A stretch of DNA of 36,567 nt, from contig CAIMVD010000362.1 of assembly GCA_903844815.1 (NCBI GenBank), positions 1 to 36,567 on the forward strand, written 5' to 3'. Below are positions 8,745 through 18,021 of the stretch, piece by piece (position 1 is the stretch's first letter; each line of letters begins with the position of its first letter). The notes beneath the pieces were generated by a model. The model did no database searches and was not told the DNA's origin. It saw only the letters and a list, made by a program, of their open reading frames with translations. A program made the position numbers and the translations under genes. The DNA comes from an uncultured Bacteroidota bacterium. Its GTDB lineage: Bacteria; Bacteroidota; Bacteroidia; Bacteroidales; VadinHA17.

Positions 8745-8894
8745 TTAAAACTTATTACCTATCTATTCTCCTCTCAAGAACCATTGATTGTCAAAATTTA
8801 CCTGATGCCATCTCATCCTTCATTAACTAAAATATAAGACATAGCATTTAGCAAGGATAACAAATTCATTTGTATTGTTCTGTCATATAATAAA

Positions 8895-10013
8895 TCATAT
8901 ATCTAAAATTTCTAAATACAAGTTTTTAAGGCTCTCATTAAACTTCATTATGGAATACTTTTTCTTTGCTTCATTTAAATACTTTTGATTTTGCATCTTA
9001 CTAGACGAAATATTTTGTATAAAATATTTAACCTTTTCAAATAAATCCACTTCATCTTTAGATTTGTAAAGAGTTGCATACCTCCCATTTTCAGATATTT
9101 CAGTCATAACTTCTGTATCATTAATAAAAGTAGTAGTCCCTGAAATTATTGATTCTACAACAGCAATTCCAAAAGTATCATCCAACGATGAGTAGATGAA
9201 TGCGTCAAGTTGATCCAATATTTGCGGAACATCAAATCGAGAACCACAAAAATGAACTTTACTTTCAAGTTCATTTTCTTTACAGAATCTAATGCAGTCA
9301 TCCATTAATTCAGGATTTTTTTCACTCTTTGATCCTATAAAAACAAAAACAAAAACAAATCCTTCTTTGCTTAACAAATCCAAAAATTTACAAATGATTT
9401 TTTGATCTCGACCGGTATTAAAATTGCCAACACTTCCAAATAACAGAACATTATTAGGGATACTATACTCTCTACGAAAAGAATAGTCCGTTGAAATATT
9501 GAACTTATCAAGGTTTATTCCATTATAAACGATTTCGGCTTTAAGTTTACTTTTATTTGGGAAGTAAGATATGGCCTCTTTGTACTGCGCCTCAGAAACA
9601 AAAATATTTAATGAGATTCGATTTAATATTAATTTAAGCAAATACAAATTAATCTTATTTCTTTTAGAAAGAAAACCATGATGCGTTAATATTACCTTAA
9701 TGTTTGTCCCAATACTAGCAATACAAGCATAAAATGCATCTATTATCTGTTGTGTATGAATAATATCAATTTTTTTCGACTTTAATAAATATCTGAGTTT
9801 TAGAAAATAATGAATATCTAATGCAAATACAGGAGCTAATTGATTTAAAGGGACATTAGTATTTATAAAATTTTCTAGTAAATCGCCTCCTTTTCTATAA
9901 ATCCCTATTCTATCTAGCGTAGGATTATTACAATTGAAATAGTCAAGCATCAGGGTTTCTGATCCTCCTCTGTTTAATGAGCCAAACATATAGGCAATTT
10001 TTATATTTGTCAT
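8895..10013 (-). CDS. Family 4 glycosyltransferase
   Basis: The 372-residue protein is a full-length GT4. It has an N-terminal GSLNRGGSETLML donor/acceptor loop (11-23), IDIIHTQQ (82-89), the VYNGINLDKF linker (162-171) and the SVGNFNTGRD start of the nucleotide-sugar domain (194-203). The EX7E motif is conservatively altered: D279 replaces the first Glu and E287 is kept (DDTFGIAVVES). Asp in the first position occurs in some family members, so activity is plausible. It should add a sugar to the lipid-linked unit at the cytoplasmic face. Gaps of 129 bp upstream and 150 bp downstream contain no recognised signals. Confidence 0.85.
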   Translation of the reverse strand: MTNIKIAYMFGSLNRGGSETLMLDYFNCNNPTLDRIGIYRKGGDLLENFINTNVPLNQLAPVFALDIHYFLKLRYLLKSKKIDIIHTQQIIDAFYACIASIGTNIKVILTHHGFLSKRNKINLYLLKLILNRISLNIFVSEAQYKEAISYFPNKSKLKAEIVYNGINLDKFNISTDYSFRREYSIPNNVLLFGSVGNFNTGRDQKIICKFLDLLSKEGFVFVFVFIGSKSEKNPELMDDCIRFCKENELESKVHFCGSRFDVPQILDQLDAFIYSSLDDTFGIAVVESIISGTTTFINDTEVMTEISENGRYATLYKSKDEVDLFEKVKYFIQNISSSKMQNQKYLNEAKKKYSIMKFNESLKNLYLEILDI

Positions 10014-10142
10014 AAAATAACTGTTACACGATTAATAATTTAGATTCATAATTAATTTTTCTGCGTATCTATACATTGGTCGTTTTGTTTAACATATTGC
10101 CTATATGTAATTCTTCTAAATTTGAAGGGAATGCAAATGTTT

Positions 10143-11441
10143 TTATTTTATTAAAAATCTAGTATTTCTTAATAATGCCGGAATAAAAATTACAGCCAAT
10201 CCAAAAATTGGGTACATATACCTAACCATTGAAACAACCAAAATAGTCATTGCCCAAAAATAAAACACTATTACCAAACAAGATATTCCAATTATAAATA
10301 TGACTCTCTGATTAAATTTTAAACTTATTAAAGCAAAGAAAGTAAGGGTAGCGTATACTCCCAGAATAAATATCTTAATTTTTTCCTTTCTTGATTCTTG
10401 ACCGAAAGCACCATACCAACTCCTTGTTGCTTTAATTAAGATTAATTTACACATAGTTATTGGTTGCTTAGTGAATTCTCGATGAGCTATTTTAAAAAAA
10501 TCAGAGCGTGTAGTTACTCCACTAGTTGATAAGTATCTTGCTAAAGAATCAACATCAGATGGCAAGTCTAATTGCATTTTTGATGGATGATTATTAAAGG
10601 AAACTCCGTCCAGAATACTAGCAACTTCATCAGAGGATAGTAGGATTCTTTGATTATGGTTATAATTATATATTTGCCATGGAAGAATTGTAATAACAGA
10701 GGATATTAATATTATGGCAGAAATGGCAAATCTTTTAATAACAACAACCTTTTTAAGCAAAAACAAGGCTAAAATTGATAAAATAATTGGAAGAAATAAC
10801 CCGATTGGACGCACAAGCATTGCTATACCAAGCAAAAACCCAATAAAAACAGGATAAATTAGTTTATTAGGATTATTAATGATAAAAACAAAAAAAACAA
10901 GCAAACTTAAATATAAAAATGTCATGAATGGAGTTTCAGGCATTATCTTAGATAAGCCTTGTAAAACATAAGGATGAGATGCATACAATAGACCAGCACT
11001 TATTGCAAGTAAATTTGAATTATAGATTAAATATGCTATTTCACCTATTATAACTGAAGAAAATGCAATAAAAAGTGCAGCAAGGATAAATAATAAGTAG
11101 TAAAGATTAATATTAAAATATTTTGAAACAATGAAGGATGAATACAACAATAAAGGATAACCTGGAGGATATCTGTTTAAGATTTTGTCATTATCCTCCA
11201 GTTTTCCTGATTTAATTAAATGATTTACTTGGACAGTATAGTCCCCAAAATCATAAATACCCTGCTTATTTAATTCTCCATATATATTTGAATAGTCAAC
11301 ACCTGTTGATTTTAATAAGGAATCCTTTATGATAAAAAATAAAACCGAAATTACCACCGAAGCCAAAAATAAAACTAATTTCCGACTAATTTTGTTTAGC
11401 CTATATACGCTTGTTATGAATTGAAAATTCATTTTCTTCAT
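10143..11441 (-). CDS. Polytopic membrane glycosyltransferase, GT-C type (ArnT/PMT-like)
   Basis: A 432-residue protein with about ten membrane helices. After the first helix the loop contains YGELNKQGIYDFGDYTVQ followed by NRYPPGYPLLLYSS (about residues 85-98). An acidic first loop followed by a Pro-rich helix start of this kind is typical of GT-C enzymes of the ArnT/GT39/GT83 type. A PETPFM motif near residue 159 is also characteristic. Such proteins use a polyprenyl-phosphate sugar and act on the outer face of the inner membrane. The polyprenyl donor could be made by the DPM1-like GT2 immediately upstream (11486-12202), 44 bp away. Acceptor and sugar are unknown. Confidence 0.7.
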   Translation of the reverse strand: MKKMNFQFITSVYRLNKISRKLVLFLASVVISVLFFIIKDSLLKSTGVDYSNIYGELNKQGIYDFGDYTVQVNHLIKSGKLEDNDKILNRYPPGYPLLLYSSFIVSKYFNINLYYLLFILAALFIAFSSVIIGEIAYLIYNSNLLAISAGLLYASHPYVLQGLSKIMPETPFMTFLYLSLLVFFVFIINNPNKLIYPVFIGFLLGIAMLVRPIGLFLPIILSILALFLLKKVVVIKRFAISAIILISSVITILPWQIYNYNHNQRILLSSDEVASILDGVSFNNHPSKMQLDLPSDVDSLARYLSTSGVTTRSDFFKIAHREFTKQPITMCKLILIKATRSWYGAFGQESRKEKIKIFILGVYATLTFFALISLKFNQRVIFIIGISCLVIVFYFWAMTILVVSMVRYMYPIFGLAVIFIPALLRNTRFLIK

Positions 11442-11485
11442 ATCGATTGAAACTTTTTCGCTTCAATAATTTGGTTGTCAAAGTG

Positions 11486-12202
11486 TTATCTTAATAAGCT
11501 ATACTTAGCTATTACATATAATGCACGAAAACCGTCTTTCCATCCAATTTTTTTACCTTCTTTGTAGGTTCTTCCATAATAAGAAATTCCTATCTCATAA
11601 ATTCTAATATCGGGCATTCGTGATATTTTTGCTGTTATTTCCGGCTCAAAACCAAATCGTTTTTCTTTTAATTCAATTGATTGAATTAGTTTAGTATCAA
11701 ATAATTTATAGCAAGTTTCCATATCCGTCAAGTTCATGTTGGTAAGCATGTTTGACAAGCCCGTTAGAAATTTATTACCTGTGGTATGCCAGTAAAAGAG
11801 AATCCGATGAGGATTGCCTCCCATAAAACGCGAACCATAAACTACATCTGCAAAACCATTCACAACTGGTTTTAATAAGTCGTTGTATTCTTGAGGATCA
11901 TACTCCAGGTCAGCATCTTGAATAATCAGATATTGTCCGGTAGCTTTACCAATACCAGTATGTAATGCAGCGCCTTTACCTTTATTAGTTTCATGTTTTA
12001 AATACTGAATATTTAAGGCTGGATTATTAATAATGTAATTCTCTATTTTAAATTCTGTATCATCTGATGAGCAGTCGTTTATAATAATTATTTCTTTCTC
12101 TATATTATTAATTAAAGACACAGCTTTAACTTTGTCCAATATCATATGAATAGTCCTGCCTTCATTATATGCTGGAATTATAATTGACAATTTGTCTATC
12201 AT
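11486..12202 (-). CDS. Family 2 glycosyltransferase, DPM1-like polyprenyl-phosphate sugar synthase
   Basis: This 238-residue GT2 has a GT-A fold with IIIPAYNEGRTI (7-18), an IIINDCSSDDT nucleotide-binding segment (39-49), KGKGAALHTGI (75-85) and the metal-binding DAD (96-98) in IIQDADLEYDP. DVVYGSRFMGG near residue 119 is the conserved second-half motif. There are no membrane helices, as in soluble DPM1 and many bacterial homologues. Such enzymes make polyprenyl-phosphate-linked sugars, which serve as donors for GT-C enzymes; here a GT-C gene follows 44 bp downstream. Direct transfer to a lipid-linked oligosaccharide is the alternative. Confidence 0.85.
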   Translation of the reverse strand: MIDKLSIIIPAYNEGRTIHMILDKVKAVSLINNIEKEIIIINDCSSDDTEFKIENYIINNPALNIQYLKHETNKGKGAALHTGIGKATGQYLIIQDADLEYDPQEYNDLLKPVVNGFADVVYGSRFMGGNPHRILFYWHTTGNKFLTGLSNMLTNMNLTDMETCYKLFDTKLIQSIELKEKRFGFEPEITAKISRMPDIRIYEIGISYYGRTYKEGKKIGWKDGFRALYVIAKYSLLR

Positions 12203-12296
12203 TGTTAAATAAATAATATGTTTGAAATCAGTATCGCTTTGAAAAAAAATATGGAGTTTTAGTATGCCCTTATTTATACGGAAGGGAATATCAAAA

Positions 12297-13805
12297 TTAT
12301 TTGCTATTTTTTGTTGTATAATATTTTCTAGTCCTTACGAAAATATCATTCACTTTATTTATTAAAGGAGACAAGTCAATATAACACATTCTATGAAAAA
12401 CAAATAATAAACATGGGAAATAAAGCAAGGCCGATAATATAACTTTAAAAAAGTTAGGTGTATTCAAATTATTAATAAAAAAAAAGGGGATGGCATATAT
12501 AAGAGAGATTCCAATAATATTAAAAAGCTGCTTAAATGGCAAGCTCTGCTTAAAATTGAGTTTCAATATTCGGGCAGCCACAAGTATCTCAAGAAAAACT
12601 GTTGCATAAAAAGTTGATACTCCACAGATTGCTGCTCCTGTTAAAGCATAGTGTTTTATCAAAAAATAACTTGTTATAACTGAGTAAACAAAAATGAAAG
12701 TATTAATTCTGAATATATAAATAGTACGATTATAAGCTCTTAAAATAATCCCTGCTGAAAATACCTGAGCAAGAGGGGCAAGTAAAATAATCCTGAAATA
12801 TGGCACACTTTCTATATATTTTGAGGTAAAAAGTAAAACAATAAAACTTGGAGCCAATGCCATGAAAAAGAAAACTGCTGGGAATGAAATTGCCGCCTGA
12901 TTTATTATTGCCTTTTGCCAGAGTAAACGTGTTTCCGTATTCTGATTATTCTTAGCGTATTCGGATATTCGAAGCATTGCGACGTTAGCAACTGCTCCGT
13001 AAACCAGATTAACAAAAGGAAGACGAAAATTAGCAATAGAATATATTGCAAATTGAACCGGTGATAAAAACAGCATCATCATGTACATCTCCATTTTGTT
13101 GGCAAAACTGCTGATACTAACTCCTGCCCCTAATGGAAGTGAATATCTGAATTGGGTTTTAACAGCATCCCATTGAAGACTCAGAACACTTATTGCGTAT
13201 TGCTTTTTAAGATAAATAAATAGAATAATCGTTCTTACAAATTCAAAAATAAATAAAATCCAAATTTGAACAATAAGTTGTGTAAACAATAAGGCAACAC
13301 CAGCAATTAATATTAGTCTCAGCATGCCGTTACCAATATTATAAATCAACACTGATCGGGGTTTCTGCTCTACAATAAAAATATTTTCAAGAAGCAAAGC
13401 TGGTATTGTGAATGCTATGTACAAACCCAAAGGAAGAGCATAAATAGACAGAGTTTGTCCATTTTCCCAGTATGAGAATAACAGTGTATGGAAAAGAGCA
13501 TATAAAATTATAAAGATCAGGCCAATCAATAAAAGCAAATAGAATGTCTGTGCAACTATTTTTGTTTTGATTTCATTATCTTTGGCTATAGGATAAAAGT
13601 AATATATACTACTGTCAATACCCATTGAAAGTATCAGAGGAAATACTAAAGCAAAAAGGATTATTTGCCTATAGATACCATAATTGTGGACAGAAAAAAC
13701 TCTGGATAATATTATTGGTATTAAAAACTGGAAAGCAAAGGCAAATAGTTTTGCTACAAACAAATGTCTTGCCTGTGATGACAATGTGGCTTTTGGCTCT
13801 CCCAT
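12297..13805 (-). CDS. Wzx-type oligosaccharide flippase (MOP/PST family)
   Basis: The 502-residue hydrophobic protein has about 12-14 predicted membrane helices and the N-terminal pattern of polysaccharide flippases (LFVAKLFAFAFQFLIPIILSR near residues 16-36, then YGIYRQ). It is expected to flip the undecaprenyl-diphosphate-linked repeat unit to the periplasm in a Wzx/Wzy/Wza system. It follows the membrane protein at 13808-15421 with a 2-bp gap, so the two are probably co-translated. The C-terminal tail after the last helix is cytoplasmic and basic. The family is clear; the substrate is not. This is the only Wzx-like gene in the window. Confidence 0.9.
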   Translation of the reverse strand: MGEPKATLSSQARHLFVAKLFAFAFQFLIPIILSRVFSVHNYGIYRQIILFALVFPLILSMGIDSSIYYFYPIAKDNEIKTKIVAQTFYLLLLIGLIFIILYALFHTLLFSYWENGQTLSIYALPLGLYIAFTIPALLLENIFIVEQKPRSVLIYNIGNGMLRLILIAGVALLFTQLIVQIWILFIFEFVRTIILFIYLKKQYAISVLSLQWDAVKTQFRYSLPLGAGVSISSFANKMEMYMMMLFLSPVQFAIYSIANFRLPFVNLVYGAVANVAMLRISEYAKNNQNTETRLLWQKAIINQAAISFPAVFFFMALAPSFIVLLFTSKYIESVPYFRIILLAPLAQVFSAGIILRAYNRTIYIFRINTFIFVYSVITSYFLIKHYALTGAAICGVSTFYATVFLEILVAARILKLNFKQSLPFKQLFNIIGISLIYAIPFFFINNLNTPNFFKVILSALLYFPCLLFVFHRMCYIDLSPLINKVNDIFVRTRKYYTTKNSK

Positions 13806-13807
13806 CT

Positions 13808-15421
13808 TTACTTTTTGTTCTCAGAGTTAAGGTTTATTAAATTAACAGGTTTCCCATAATGCCCCCCATAAATAATAAAAGTGCTTTTTTTACTATCAAC
13901 TTTAATAAATTTTATTAGCAAAGAGTCCTTAATATAAATCTGCTTTACAATATTATACAAATCTATTGTATCATTCAAATTATGAAATGACCGTTTACAT
14001 AATCCAGGGTAAATTTCATTTTTATATGAACCAGAAGAAGTAAAACCTCTCCCTAGTAATAAATTCTCAATATAATAGGTATATTCAACTTTGATTAAGG
14101 GATACTCATTTTTTAAGGAGGAATCAATCATTACATTATATTCCCTTTTGTCTTCCCTTATAAATTCACGCCATTTACCTCCCAACAAAATTCCTGCATA
14201 TCCTCCAATTGGTCTTGGGCCTTCCGGCGAAGGATAACCACACCCATCCAAAAAGGCTAAACTGAAATTGTATTTTTCTTTAAGGACTGGTACACTTTTG
14301 GCACGATATAAGTAATACTTCTCTTTTAACTCAAATCCGGGCCCCCATATTTTTGAGTTATTAATATCTAAGCCAATTATCCAAATACTTATACAGCAAA
14401 ATATTAATAATACTCTTGAAAGCTTAACTGATTTAATTAATCTCTCAATGGCCCCTATGCCAGCAATTATCATCATAAAAAACACTGGAAAAATAGTGAC
14501 CATCATTTTATAGAAAAATCCATGAAATAAAAGCCACATTAAAACAATTGACAATAATGAAAGCATAAATAGTTTCTTTTCAATAATAAGAAAGTATATC
14601 AGACCTGTAATTGATAAGAAAAGCATTGCAGGAGTGTAAAAAGTACTAGTCTGTATATAACCTAATACCGGACTAATTTTACTGTTAACATCAATTACTT
14701 GGTTTTTAAAATTATAAACATCGACTATTGATGCTGGTGTATAACCCTGAATAAAGAGAAAACCAAAAAAACAAAAAAGAGATGCAATTCCCCATAATAA
14801 CACAGTTCTAACCCTTTTAAAATCAAATGCTCCACTAATTAGCAGGATATCCATAACAATTATAAAGCCATACAATACAGTATTCCACCTGATTGTGGCG
14901 CCAAAACCAAAAAGAACAGCTGCCATTGACAATATCCACCAATTCCTCTTACCATTAAAGTACTTGCGCACTAAAAAATGCGATAGCATAATTAATGACA
15001 TAGCAATTGCTGTCGGGTTGATATACAATCCGGCAAAAAAGAGTTCCGGTATTGCAGCCAGAATTATTATTGCTGAAAAGACTGCCAAATTACTTCGTGA
15101 ATCAATCTTAAGCCACTGTTGAGCCAAGGTTATCATTAATATAACCATTACCAGTTCAGCCAAAGCAGAAAGCGATGTCCCGGTGATTCGCAATATAGGT
15201 TCATTCGCTGGCAGGGCAGAAAGAATATAATCCAATCCGCTATGGTAAGCTTCATACGGTTTTTGTAATTCTGCATTTCTGCCAAGAGCGTGGTAGATTA
15301 TGGTGGCTGCATCGTCGCCTTCTACATAGTGAAAAGTTAAACTACAGGTATATATAATTGAAAAAAGCCCAATTATCACCAGCGTTGAATATGATAACTT
15401 ACTAATTAACCTTAAATTCAT
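13808..15421 (-). CDS. Polytopic membrane protein, GT-C-like
   Basis: A 537-residue protein with about ten helices in its first 360 residues and a soluble C-terminal domain of about 170 residues. The first loop has EGDD (34-37) in a VEGDDAATIIYHALGRN segment, matching the position and acidity of the GT-C catalytic loop, and FGATIRWNTVLYG near residue 174 recalls GT-C helix boundaries. It starts inside the end of the preceding membrane-protein gene (20-bp overlap), which has a comparable ESNDD loop, so the pair looks functionally linked. It may be a periplasmic glycosyltransferase using a polyprenyl-phosphate sugar. I do not recognise a more specific family. Confidence 0.55.
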   Translation of the reverse strand: MNLRLISKLSYSTLVIIGLFSIIYTCSLTFHYVEGDDAATIIYHALGRNAELQKPYEAYHSGLDYILSALPANEPILRITGTSLSALAELVMVILMITLAQQWLKIDSRSNLAVFSAIIILAAIPELFFAGLYINPTAIAMSLIMLSHFLVRKYFNGKRNWWILSMAAVLFGFGATIRWNTVLYGFIIVMDILLISGAFDFKRVRTVLLWGIASLFCFFGFLFIQGYTPASIVDVYNFKNQVIDVNSKISPVLGYIQTSTFYTPAMLFLSITGLIYFLIIEKKLFMLSLLSIVLMWLLFHGFFYKMMVTIFPVFFMMIIAGIGAIERLIKSVKLSRVLLIFCCISIWIIGLDINNSKIWGPGFELKEKYYLYRAKSVPVLKEKYNFSLAFLDGCGYPSPEGPRPIGGYAGILLGGKWREFIREDKREYNVMIDSSLKNEYPLIKVEYTYYIENLLLGRGFTSSGSYKNEIYPGLCKRSFHNLNDTIDLYNIVKQIYIKDSLLIKFIKVDSKKSTFIIYGGHYGKPVNLINLNSENKK

Positions 15422-17063
15422 ATAGCTGTAAATCAGAATTTTTTAATACTAAATCAACCTGTTTTAAATATCCTTTAATTTGGTTCATTTTAAGTATTCT
15501 TAGAAGACTCCTATTTGAAGAACTATCAGATACTATTAGATAATCAGATCGATTGCTTATTTGGTTAAAAATATCAGCAAGATTATTGTTTCCAAAGTTT
15601 TCCAACTGATAGTCATAACCTGCTTTATTATATGCTACCCATCCTTTTGCCGGTATTAAGACCAAATCATGATTTAATTCGGTAAATTTTAGTGGTCGAA
15701 AATTAAATTTAGGATCTTTAAGTAATAACAGGTTTTTACCATAAAGAGAATCTGGTAAACTCAAATTTTGGGACATTAATATTTTGTTAAATTCTACTCT
15801 TTTAGAATAATACAAATTCATCTGGAAAATAAATGTAAAAATAAGTAACGACAAAAGTACAACTGACAATTTCCTTTTCTCGTTTACTATATCCAGAAAA
15901 TGTTTTGAAAAGCTCAGAATAAAAAATAATATTATAATTGACAATAATGGAAATATAACACGATATTCTATTTTAGTGAAAATACTAATAGCCGCTATTA
16001 GCCCAAGGTAATATAAAATTAAAACTATATTCACCAAGGAATACAGTTTTTTGTATAATAAAAGACTTAAAAATAGTGCCAAATAAAACAGGACAATTGG
16101 TTTATGAATAATTAGATTAATCAGTTCCAAAGAGCGATTAATTATTTTCTGAATGGTTGGGAAAGTTGACTTTCTCAGGTCAATTAAATGCTCTAAATTC
16201 TTTACTGTAATGGCTTCTTTGTCATAAAAGAACCAATTTTGAAGTTCAAATACAATCAATTTATCTTTTACAGTCTGAGAATTTAAATCGTAGTGATAAT
16301 CAATAATCGGGAAAGTATATTTTGATACCTCTTTTATACTTATAGTATAATCCTTATCCTGTATATTACTTATCAAAATATTGCTGAAAATTCCTGCTAA
16401 TAAAGGAATTAAGAGTAAAGAGGACTTAAGAATCATTTTTTTTGTTAACCCTTGTTCGTAAATTAGAAATGGGATAATTAAAATAAAACCTAAAACACCC
16501 GCATTGGGTCGCATTAAGAAAGCCCATAGGAATAATAAAACTGACATTATTCTAAACCTTTTTTGTCTTTTAAATAAATCCGCATTAGTATATAAAAGCA
16601 GTGAAGCAAAGGATAAAATAATTGATACCCTTGTAAATGAAACCAAAAAAACATTCTGAATAAAGACCATTAAAAAGAGAACACAAAAAAATATATTATT
16701 TGTTTTCCTGTAAATTAAATAGACCAAAATCAGGCAAGAAATAGCATTTGCAACGATCAGGCTATAGCCATACCAGTTAATCCCGATATCAATATACCTG
16801 TATAGCCACACAAACAACAAGGCAATTCCTCTGTAATAAAAATAAAAATTACTAATCGGAGTATTCCAATATGCTCCCCTGAGGCAATTTTCAAATGCCG
16901 GATCATCGTTGGATTCGTAAGTGAAACCAAAAAGAAATCCAGAAAAAATATAGAATGCAATTACAATAAGCAAGGAATAATAAAAATATTTACGCCCACT
17001 AACCAAAATAGTCCAGGTTTGCTTAAATAAATCAAAATTTCTTTTTAGAAATTTAATTTTCAT
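15402..17063 (-). CDS. Polytopic membrane protein, GT-C-like
   Basis: A 553-residue protein with roughly ten to twelve hydrophobic helices and a soluble tail of about 130 residues after residue 420. The loop after the first helix reads FTYESNDDPAFENCLRG (about 48-64). Its acidic pair D53-D54 sits where GT-C enzymes hold their catalytic aspartate. It overlaps the upstream GtrB-like GT2 by 11 bp and the downstream membrane protein by 20 bp, so the three are probably translationally coupled. A GtrB-like donor synthase followed by two GT-C-like membrane proteins suggests sugar transfer in the periplasm. A polymerase or other acceptor-modifying role cannot be excluded. Confidence 0.55.
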   Translation of the reverse strand: MKIKFLKRNFDLFKQTWTILVSGRKYFYYSLLIVIAFYIFSGFLFGFTYESNDDPAFENCLRGAYWNTPISNFYFYYRGIALLFVWLYRYIDIGINWYGYSLIVANAISCLILVYLIYRKTNNIFFCVLFLMVFIQNVFLVSFTRVSIILSFASLLLYTNADLFKRQKRFRIMSVLLFLWAFLMRPNAGVLGFILIIPFLIYEQGLTKKMILKSSLLLIPLLAGIFSNILISNIQDKDYTISIKEVSKYTFPIIDYHYDLNSQTVKDKLIVFELQNWFFYDKEAITVKNLEHLIDLRKSTFPTIQKIINRSLELINLIIHKPIVLFYLALFLSLLLYKKLYSLVNIVLILYYLGLIAAISIFTKIEYRVIFPLLSIIILFFILSFSKHFLDIVNEKRKLSVVLLSLLIFTFIFQMNLYYSKRVEFNKILMSQNLSLPDSLYGKNLLLLKDPKFNFRPLKFTELNHDLVLIPAKGWVAYNKAGYDYQLENFGNNNLADIFNQISNRSDYLIVSDSSSNRSLLRILKMNQIKGYLKQVDLVLKNSDLQLYEFKVN

Positions 17064-18021
17064 TTTTAGTATTGATAACCTTATTTTTAATTAGATAGCC
17101 TGGTCTGTTCTTAACCTCTTCATATATGCGCCATATATACTCTGCAATAATTCCAAGCGATAGAAGTATCACCCCACTAAAGAAGGAGATAATGAGAATT
17201 ATTGATGTCCAACCCTGAGGCTTATATCCCCAAAAAGATTCATTCCCGAAAATCTTTATATATGCATATAACAAAATTAATATAAATGAAATTATCGAGA
17301 AAAACAAGCCAAGATAAGAAATGAATTTTATTGGAAATGAGGAACTTGAAAAAAATGTATCCAAAGCTAATTTAAGCTTTTTTTTAAATTTCCATCTTGA
17401 TTTCCTGTTAATGCTCTTTGGTCTGGAATAAGGTAAATATAGCGGATTAAATCCGAGCCTTAGAATTTCCGGAACTATGGCTGTATTTATTGGTTTTATT
17501 CTTCCATTTATTATATCAATTATCTCCCTGTCTATTAGAAAAGAGTCTGCGCCTCCAACAGGGTAAGCTATTTCACTTAGTTTATTTATAATCGAATAAA
17601 ATCTTTGTGAAAACCAGACACTTATGAAGTCATCATCCCGCGACATCCTGTGCGGGATTATTACATTGTTGCCTTCGTTCCATTTCATATACATCTCTGT
17701 CACAATCTCATAAGGTAATTGTTCATCATCGGGAATGGCAACGGCACAACTTCCTGTACATTTGCTTAATCCTGCAAAGATTGAATAATCACTTGTATAA
17801 TTACGACTTAACTGATATGCAAAAACATTTGGATACCTGGATTCTATCTTCTGGGCAATATCAAACGAATTATCTCCTGAACCATCATCCATAATTATCA
17901 ATTCAAAAGGAATATGCTCCTTGTCGAATAACTCTTTTAATCGATCATGCACTGTATTAAGCCTTTCCCCACTAAAATAAGACAGGAGGATTATGGATAG
18001 CTTTCCATTTTTATTTTTCAT
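17053..18021 (-). CDS. Family 2 glycosyltransferase, GtrB-like with two C-terminal membrane helices
   Basis: The 322-residue protein has an N-terminal GT-A domain and two C-terminal membrane helices at about 232-256 and 270-296, the layout of GtrB/polyprenyl-phosphate sugar synthases. MDDGSGDNS (44-52) and [15 protein letters not shown] (71-85) are family motifs. The metal-binding site is unusual: where GtrB proteins have DADLQDPP, this one has PDDEQLPY (97-104), so the first Asp is Pro97 and a later Asp is Leu102, while D99 is retained. It overlaps the FdtB-like transaminase by 4 bp (ATGA). It could attach the locus-specific 3-amino sugar to polyprenyl phosphate, but that is inference. Confidence 0.8.
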   Translation of the reverse strand: MKNKNGKLSIILLSYFSGERLNTVHDRLKELFDKEHIPFELIIMDDGSGDNSFDIAQKIESRYPNVFAYQLSRNYTSDYSIFAGLSKCTGSCAVAIPDDEQLPYEIVTEMYMKWNEGNNVIIPHRMSRDDDFISVWFSQRFYSIINKLSEIAYPVGGADSFLIDREIIDIINGRIKPINTAIVPEILRLGFNPLYLPYSRPKSINRKSRWKFKKKLKLALDTFFSSSSFPIKFISYLGLFFSIISFILILLYAYIKIFGNESFWGYKPQGWTSIILIISFFSGVILLSLGIIAEYIWRIYEEVKNRPGYLIKNKVINTKNEN

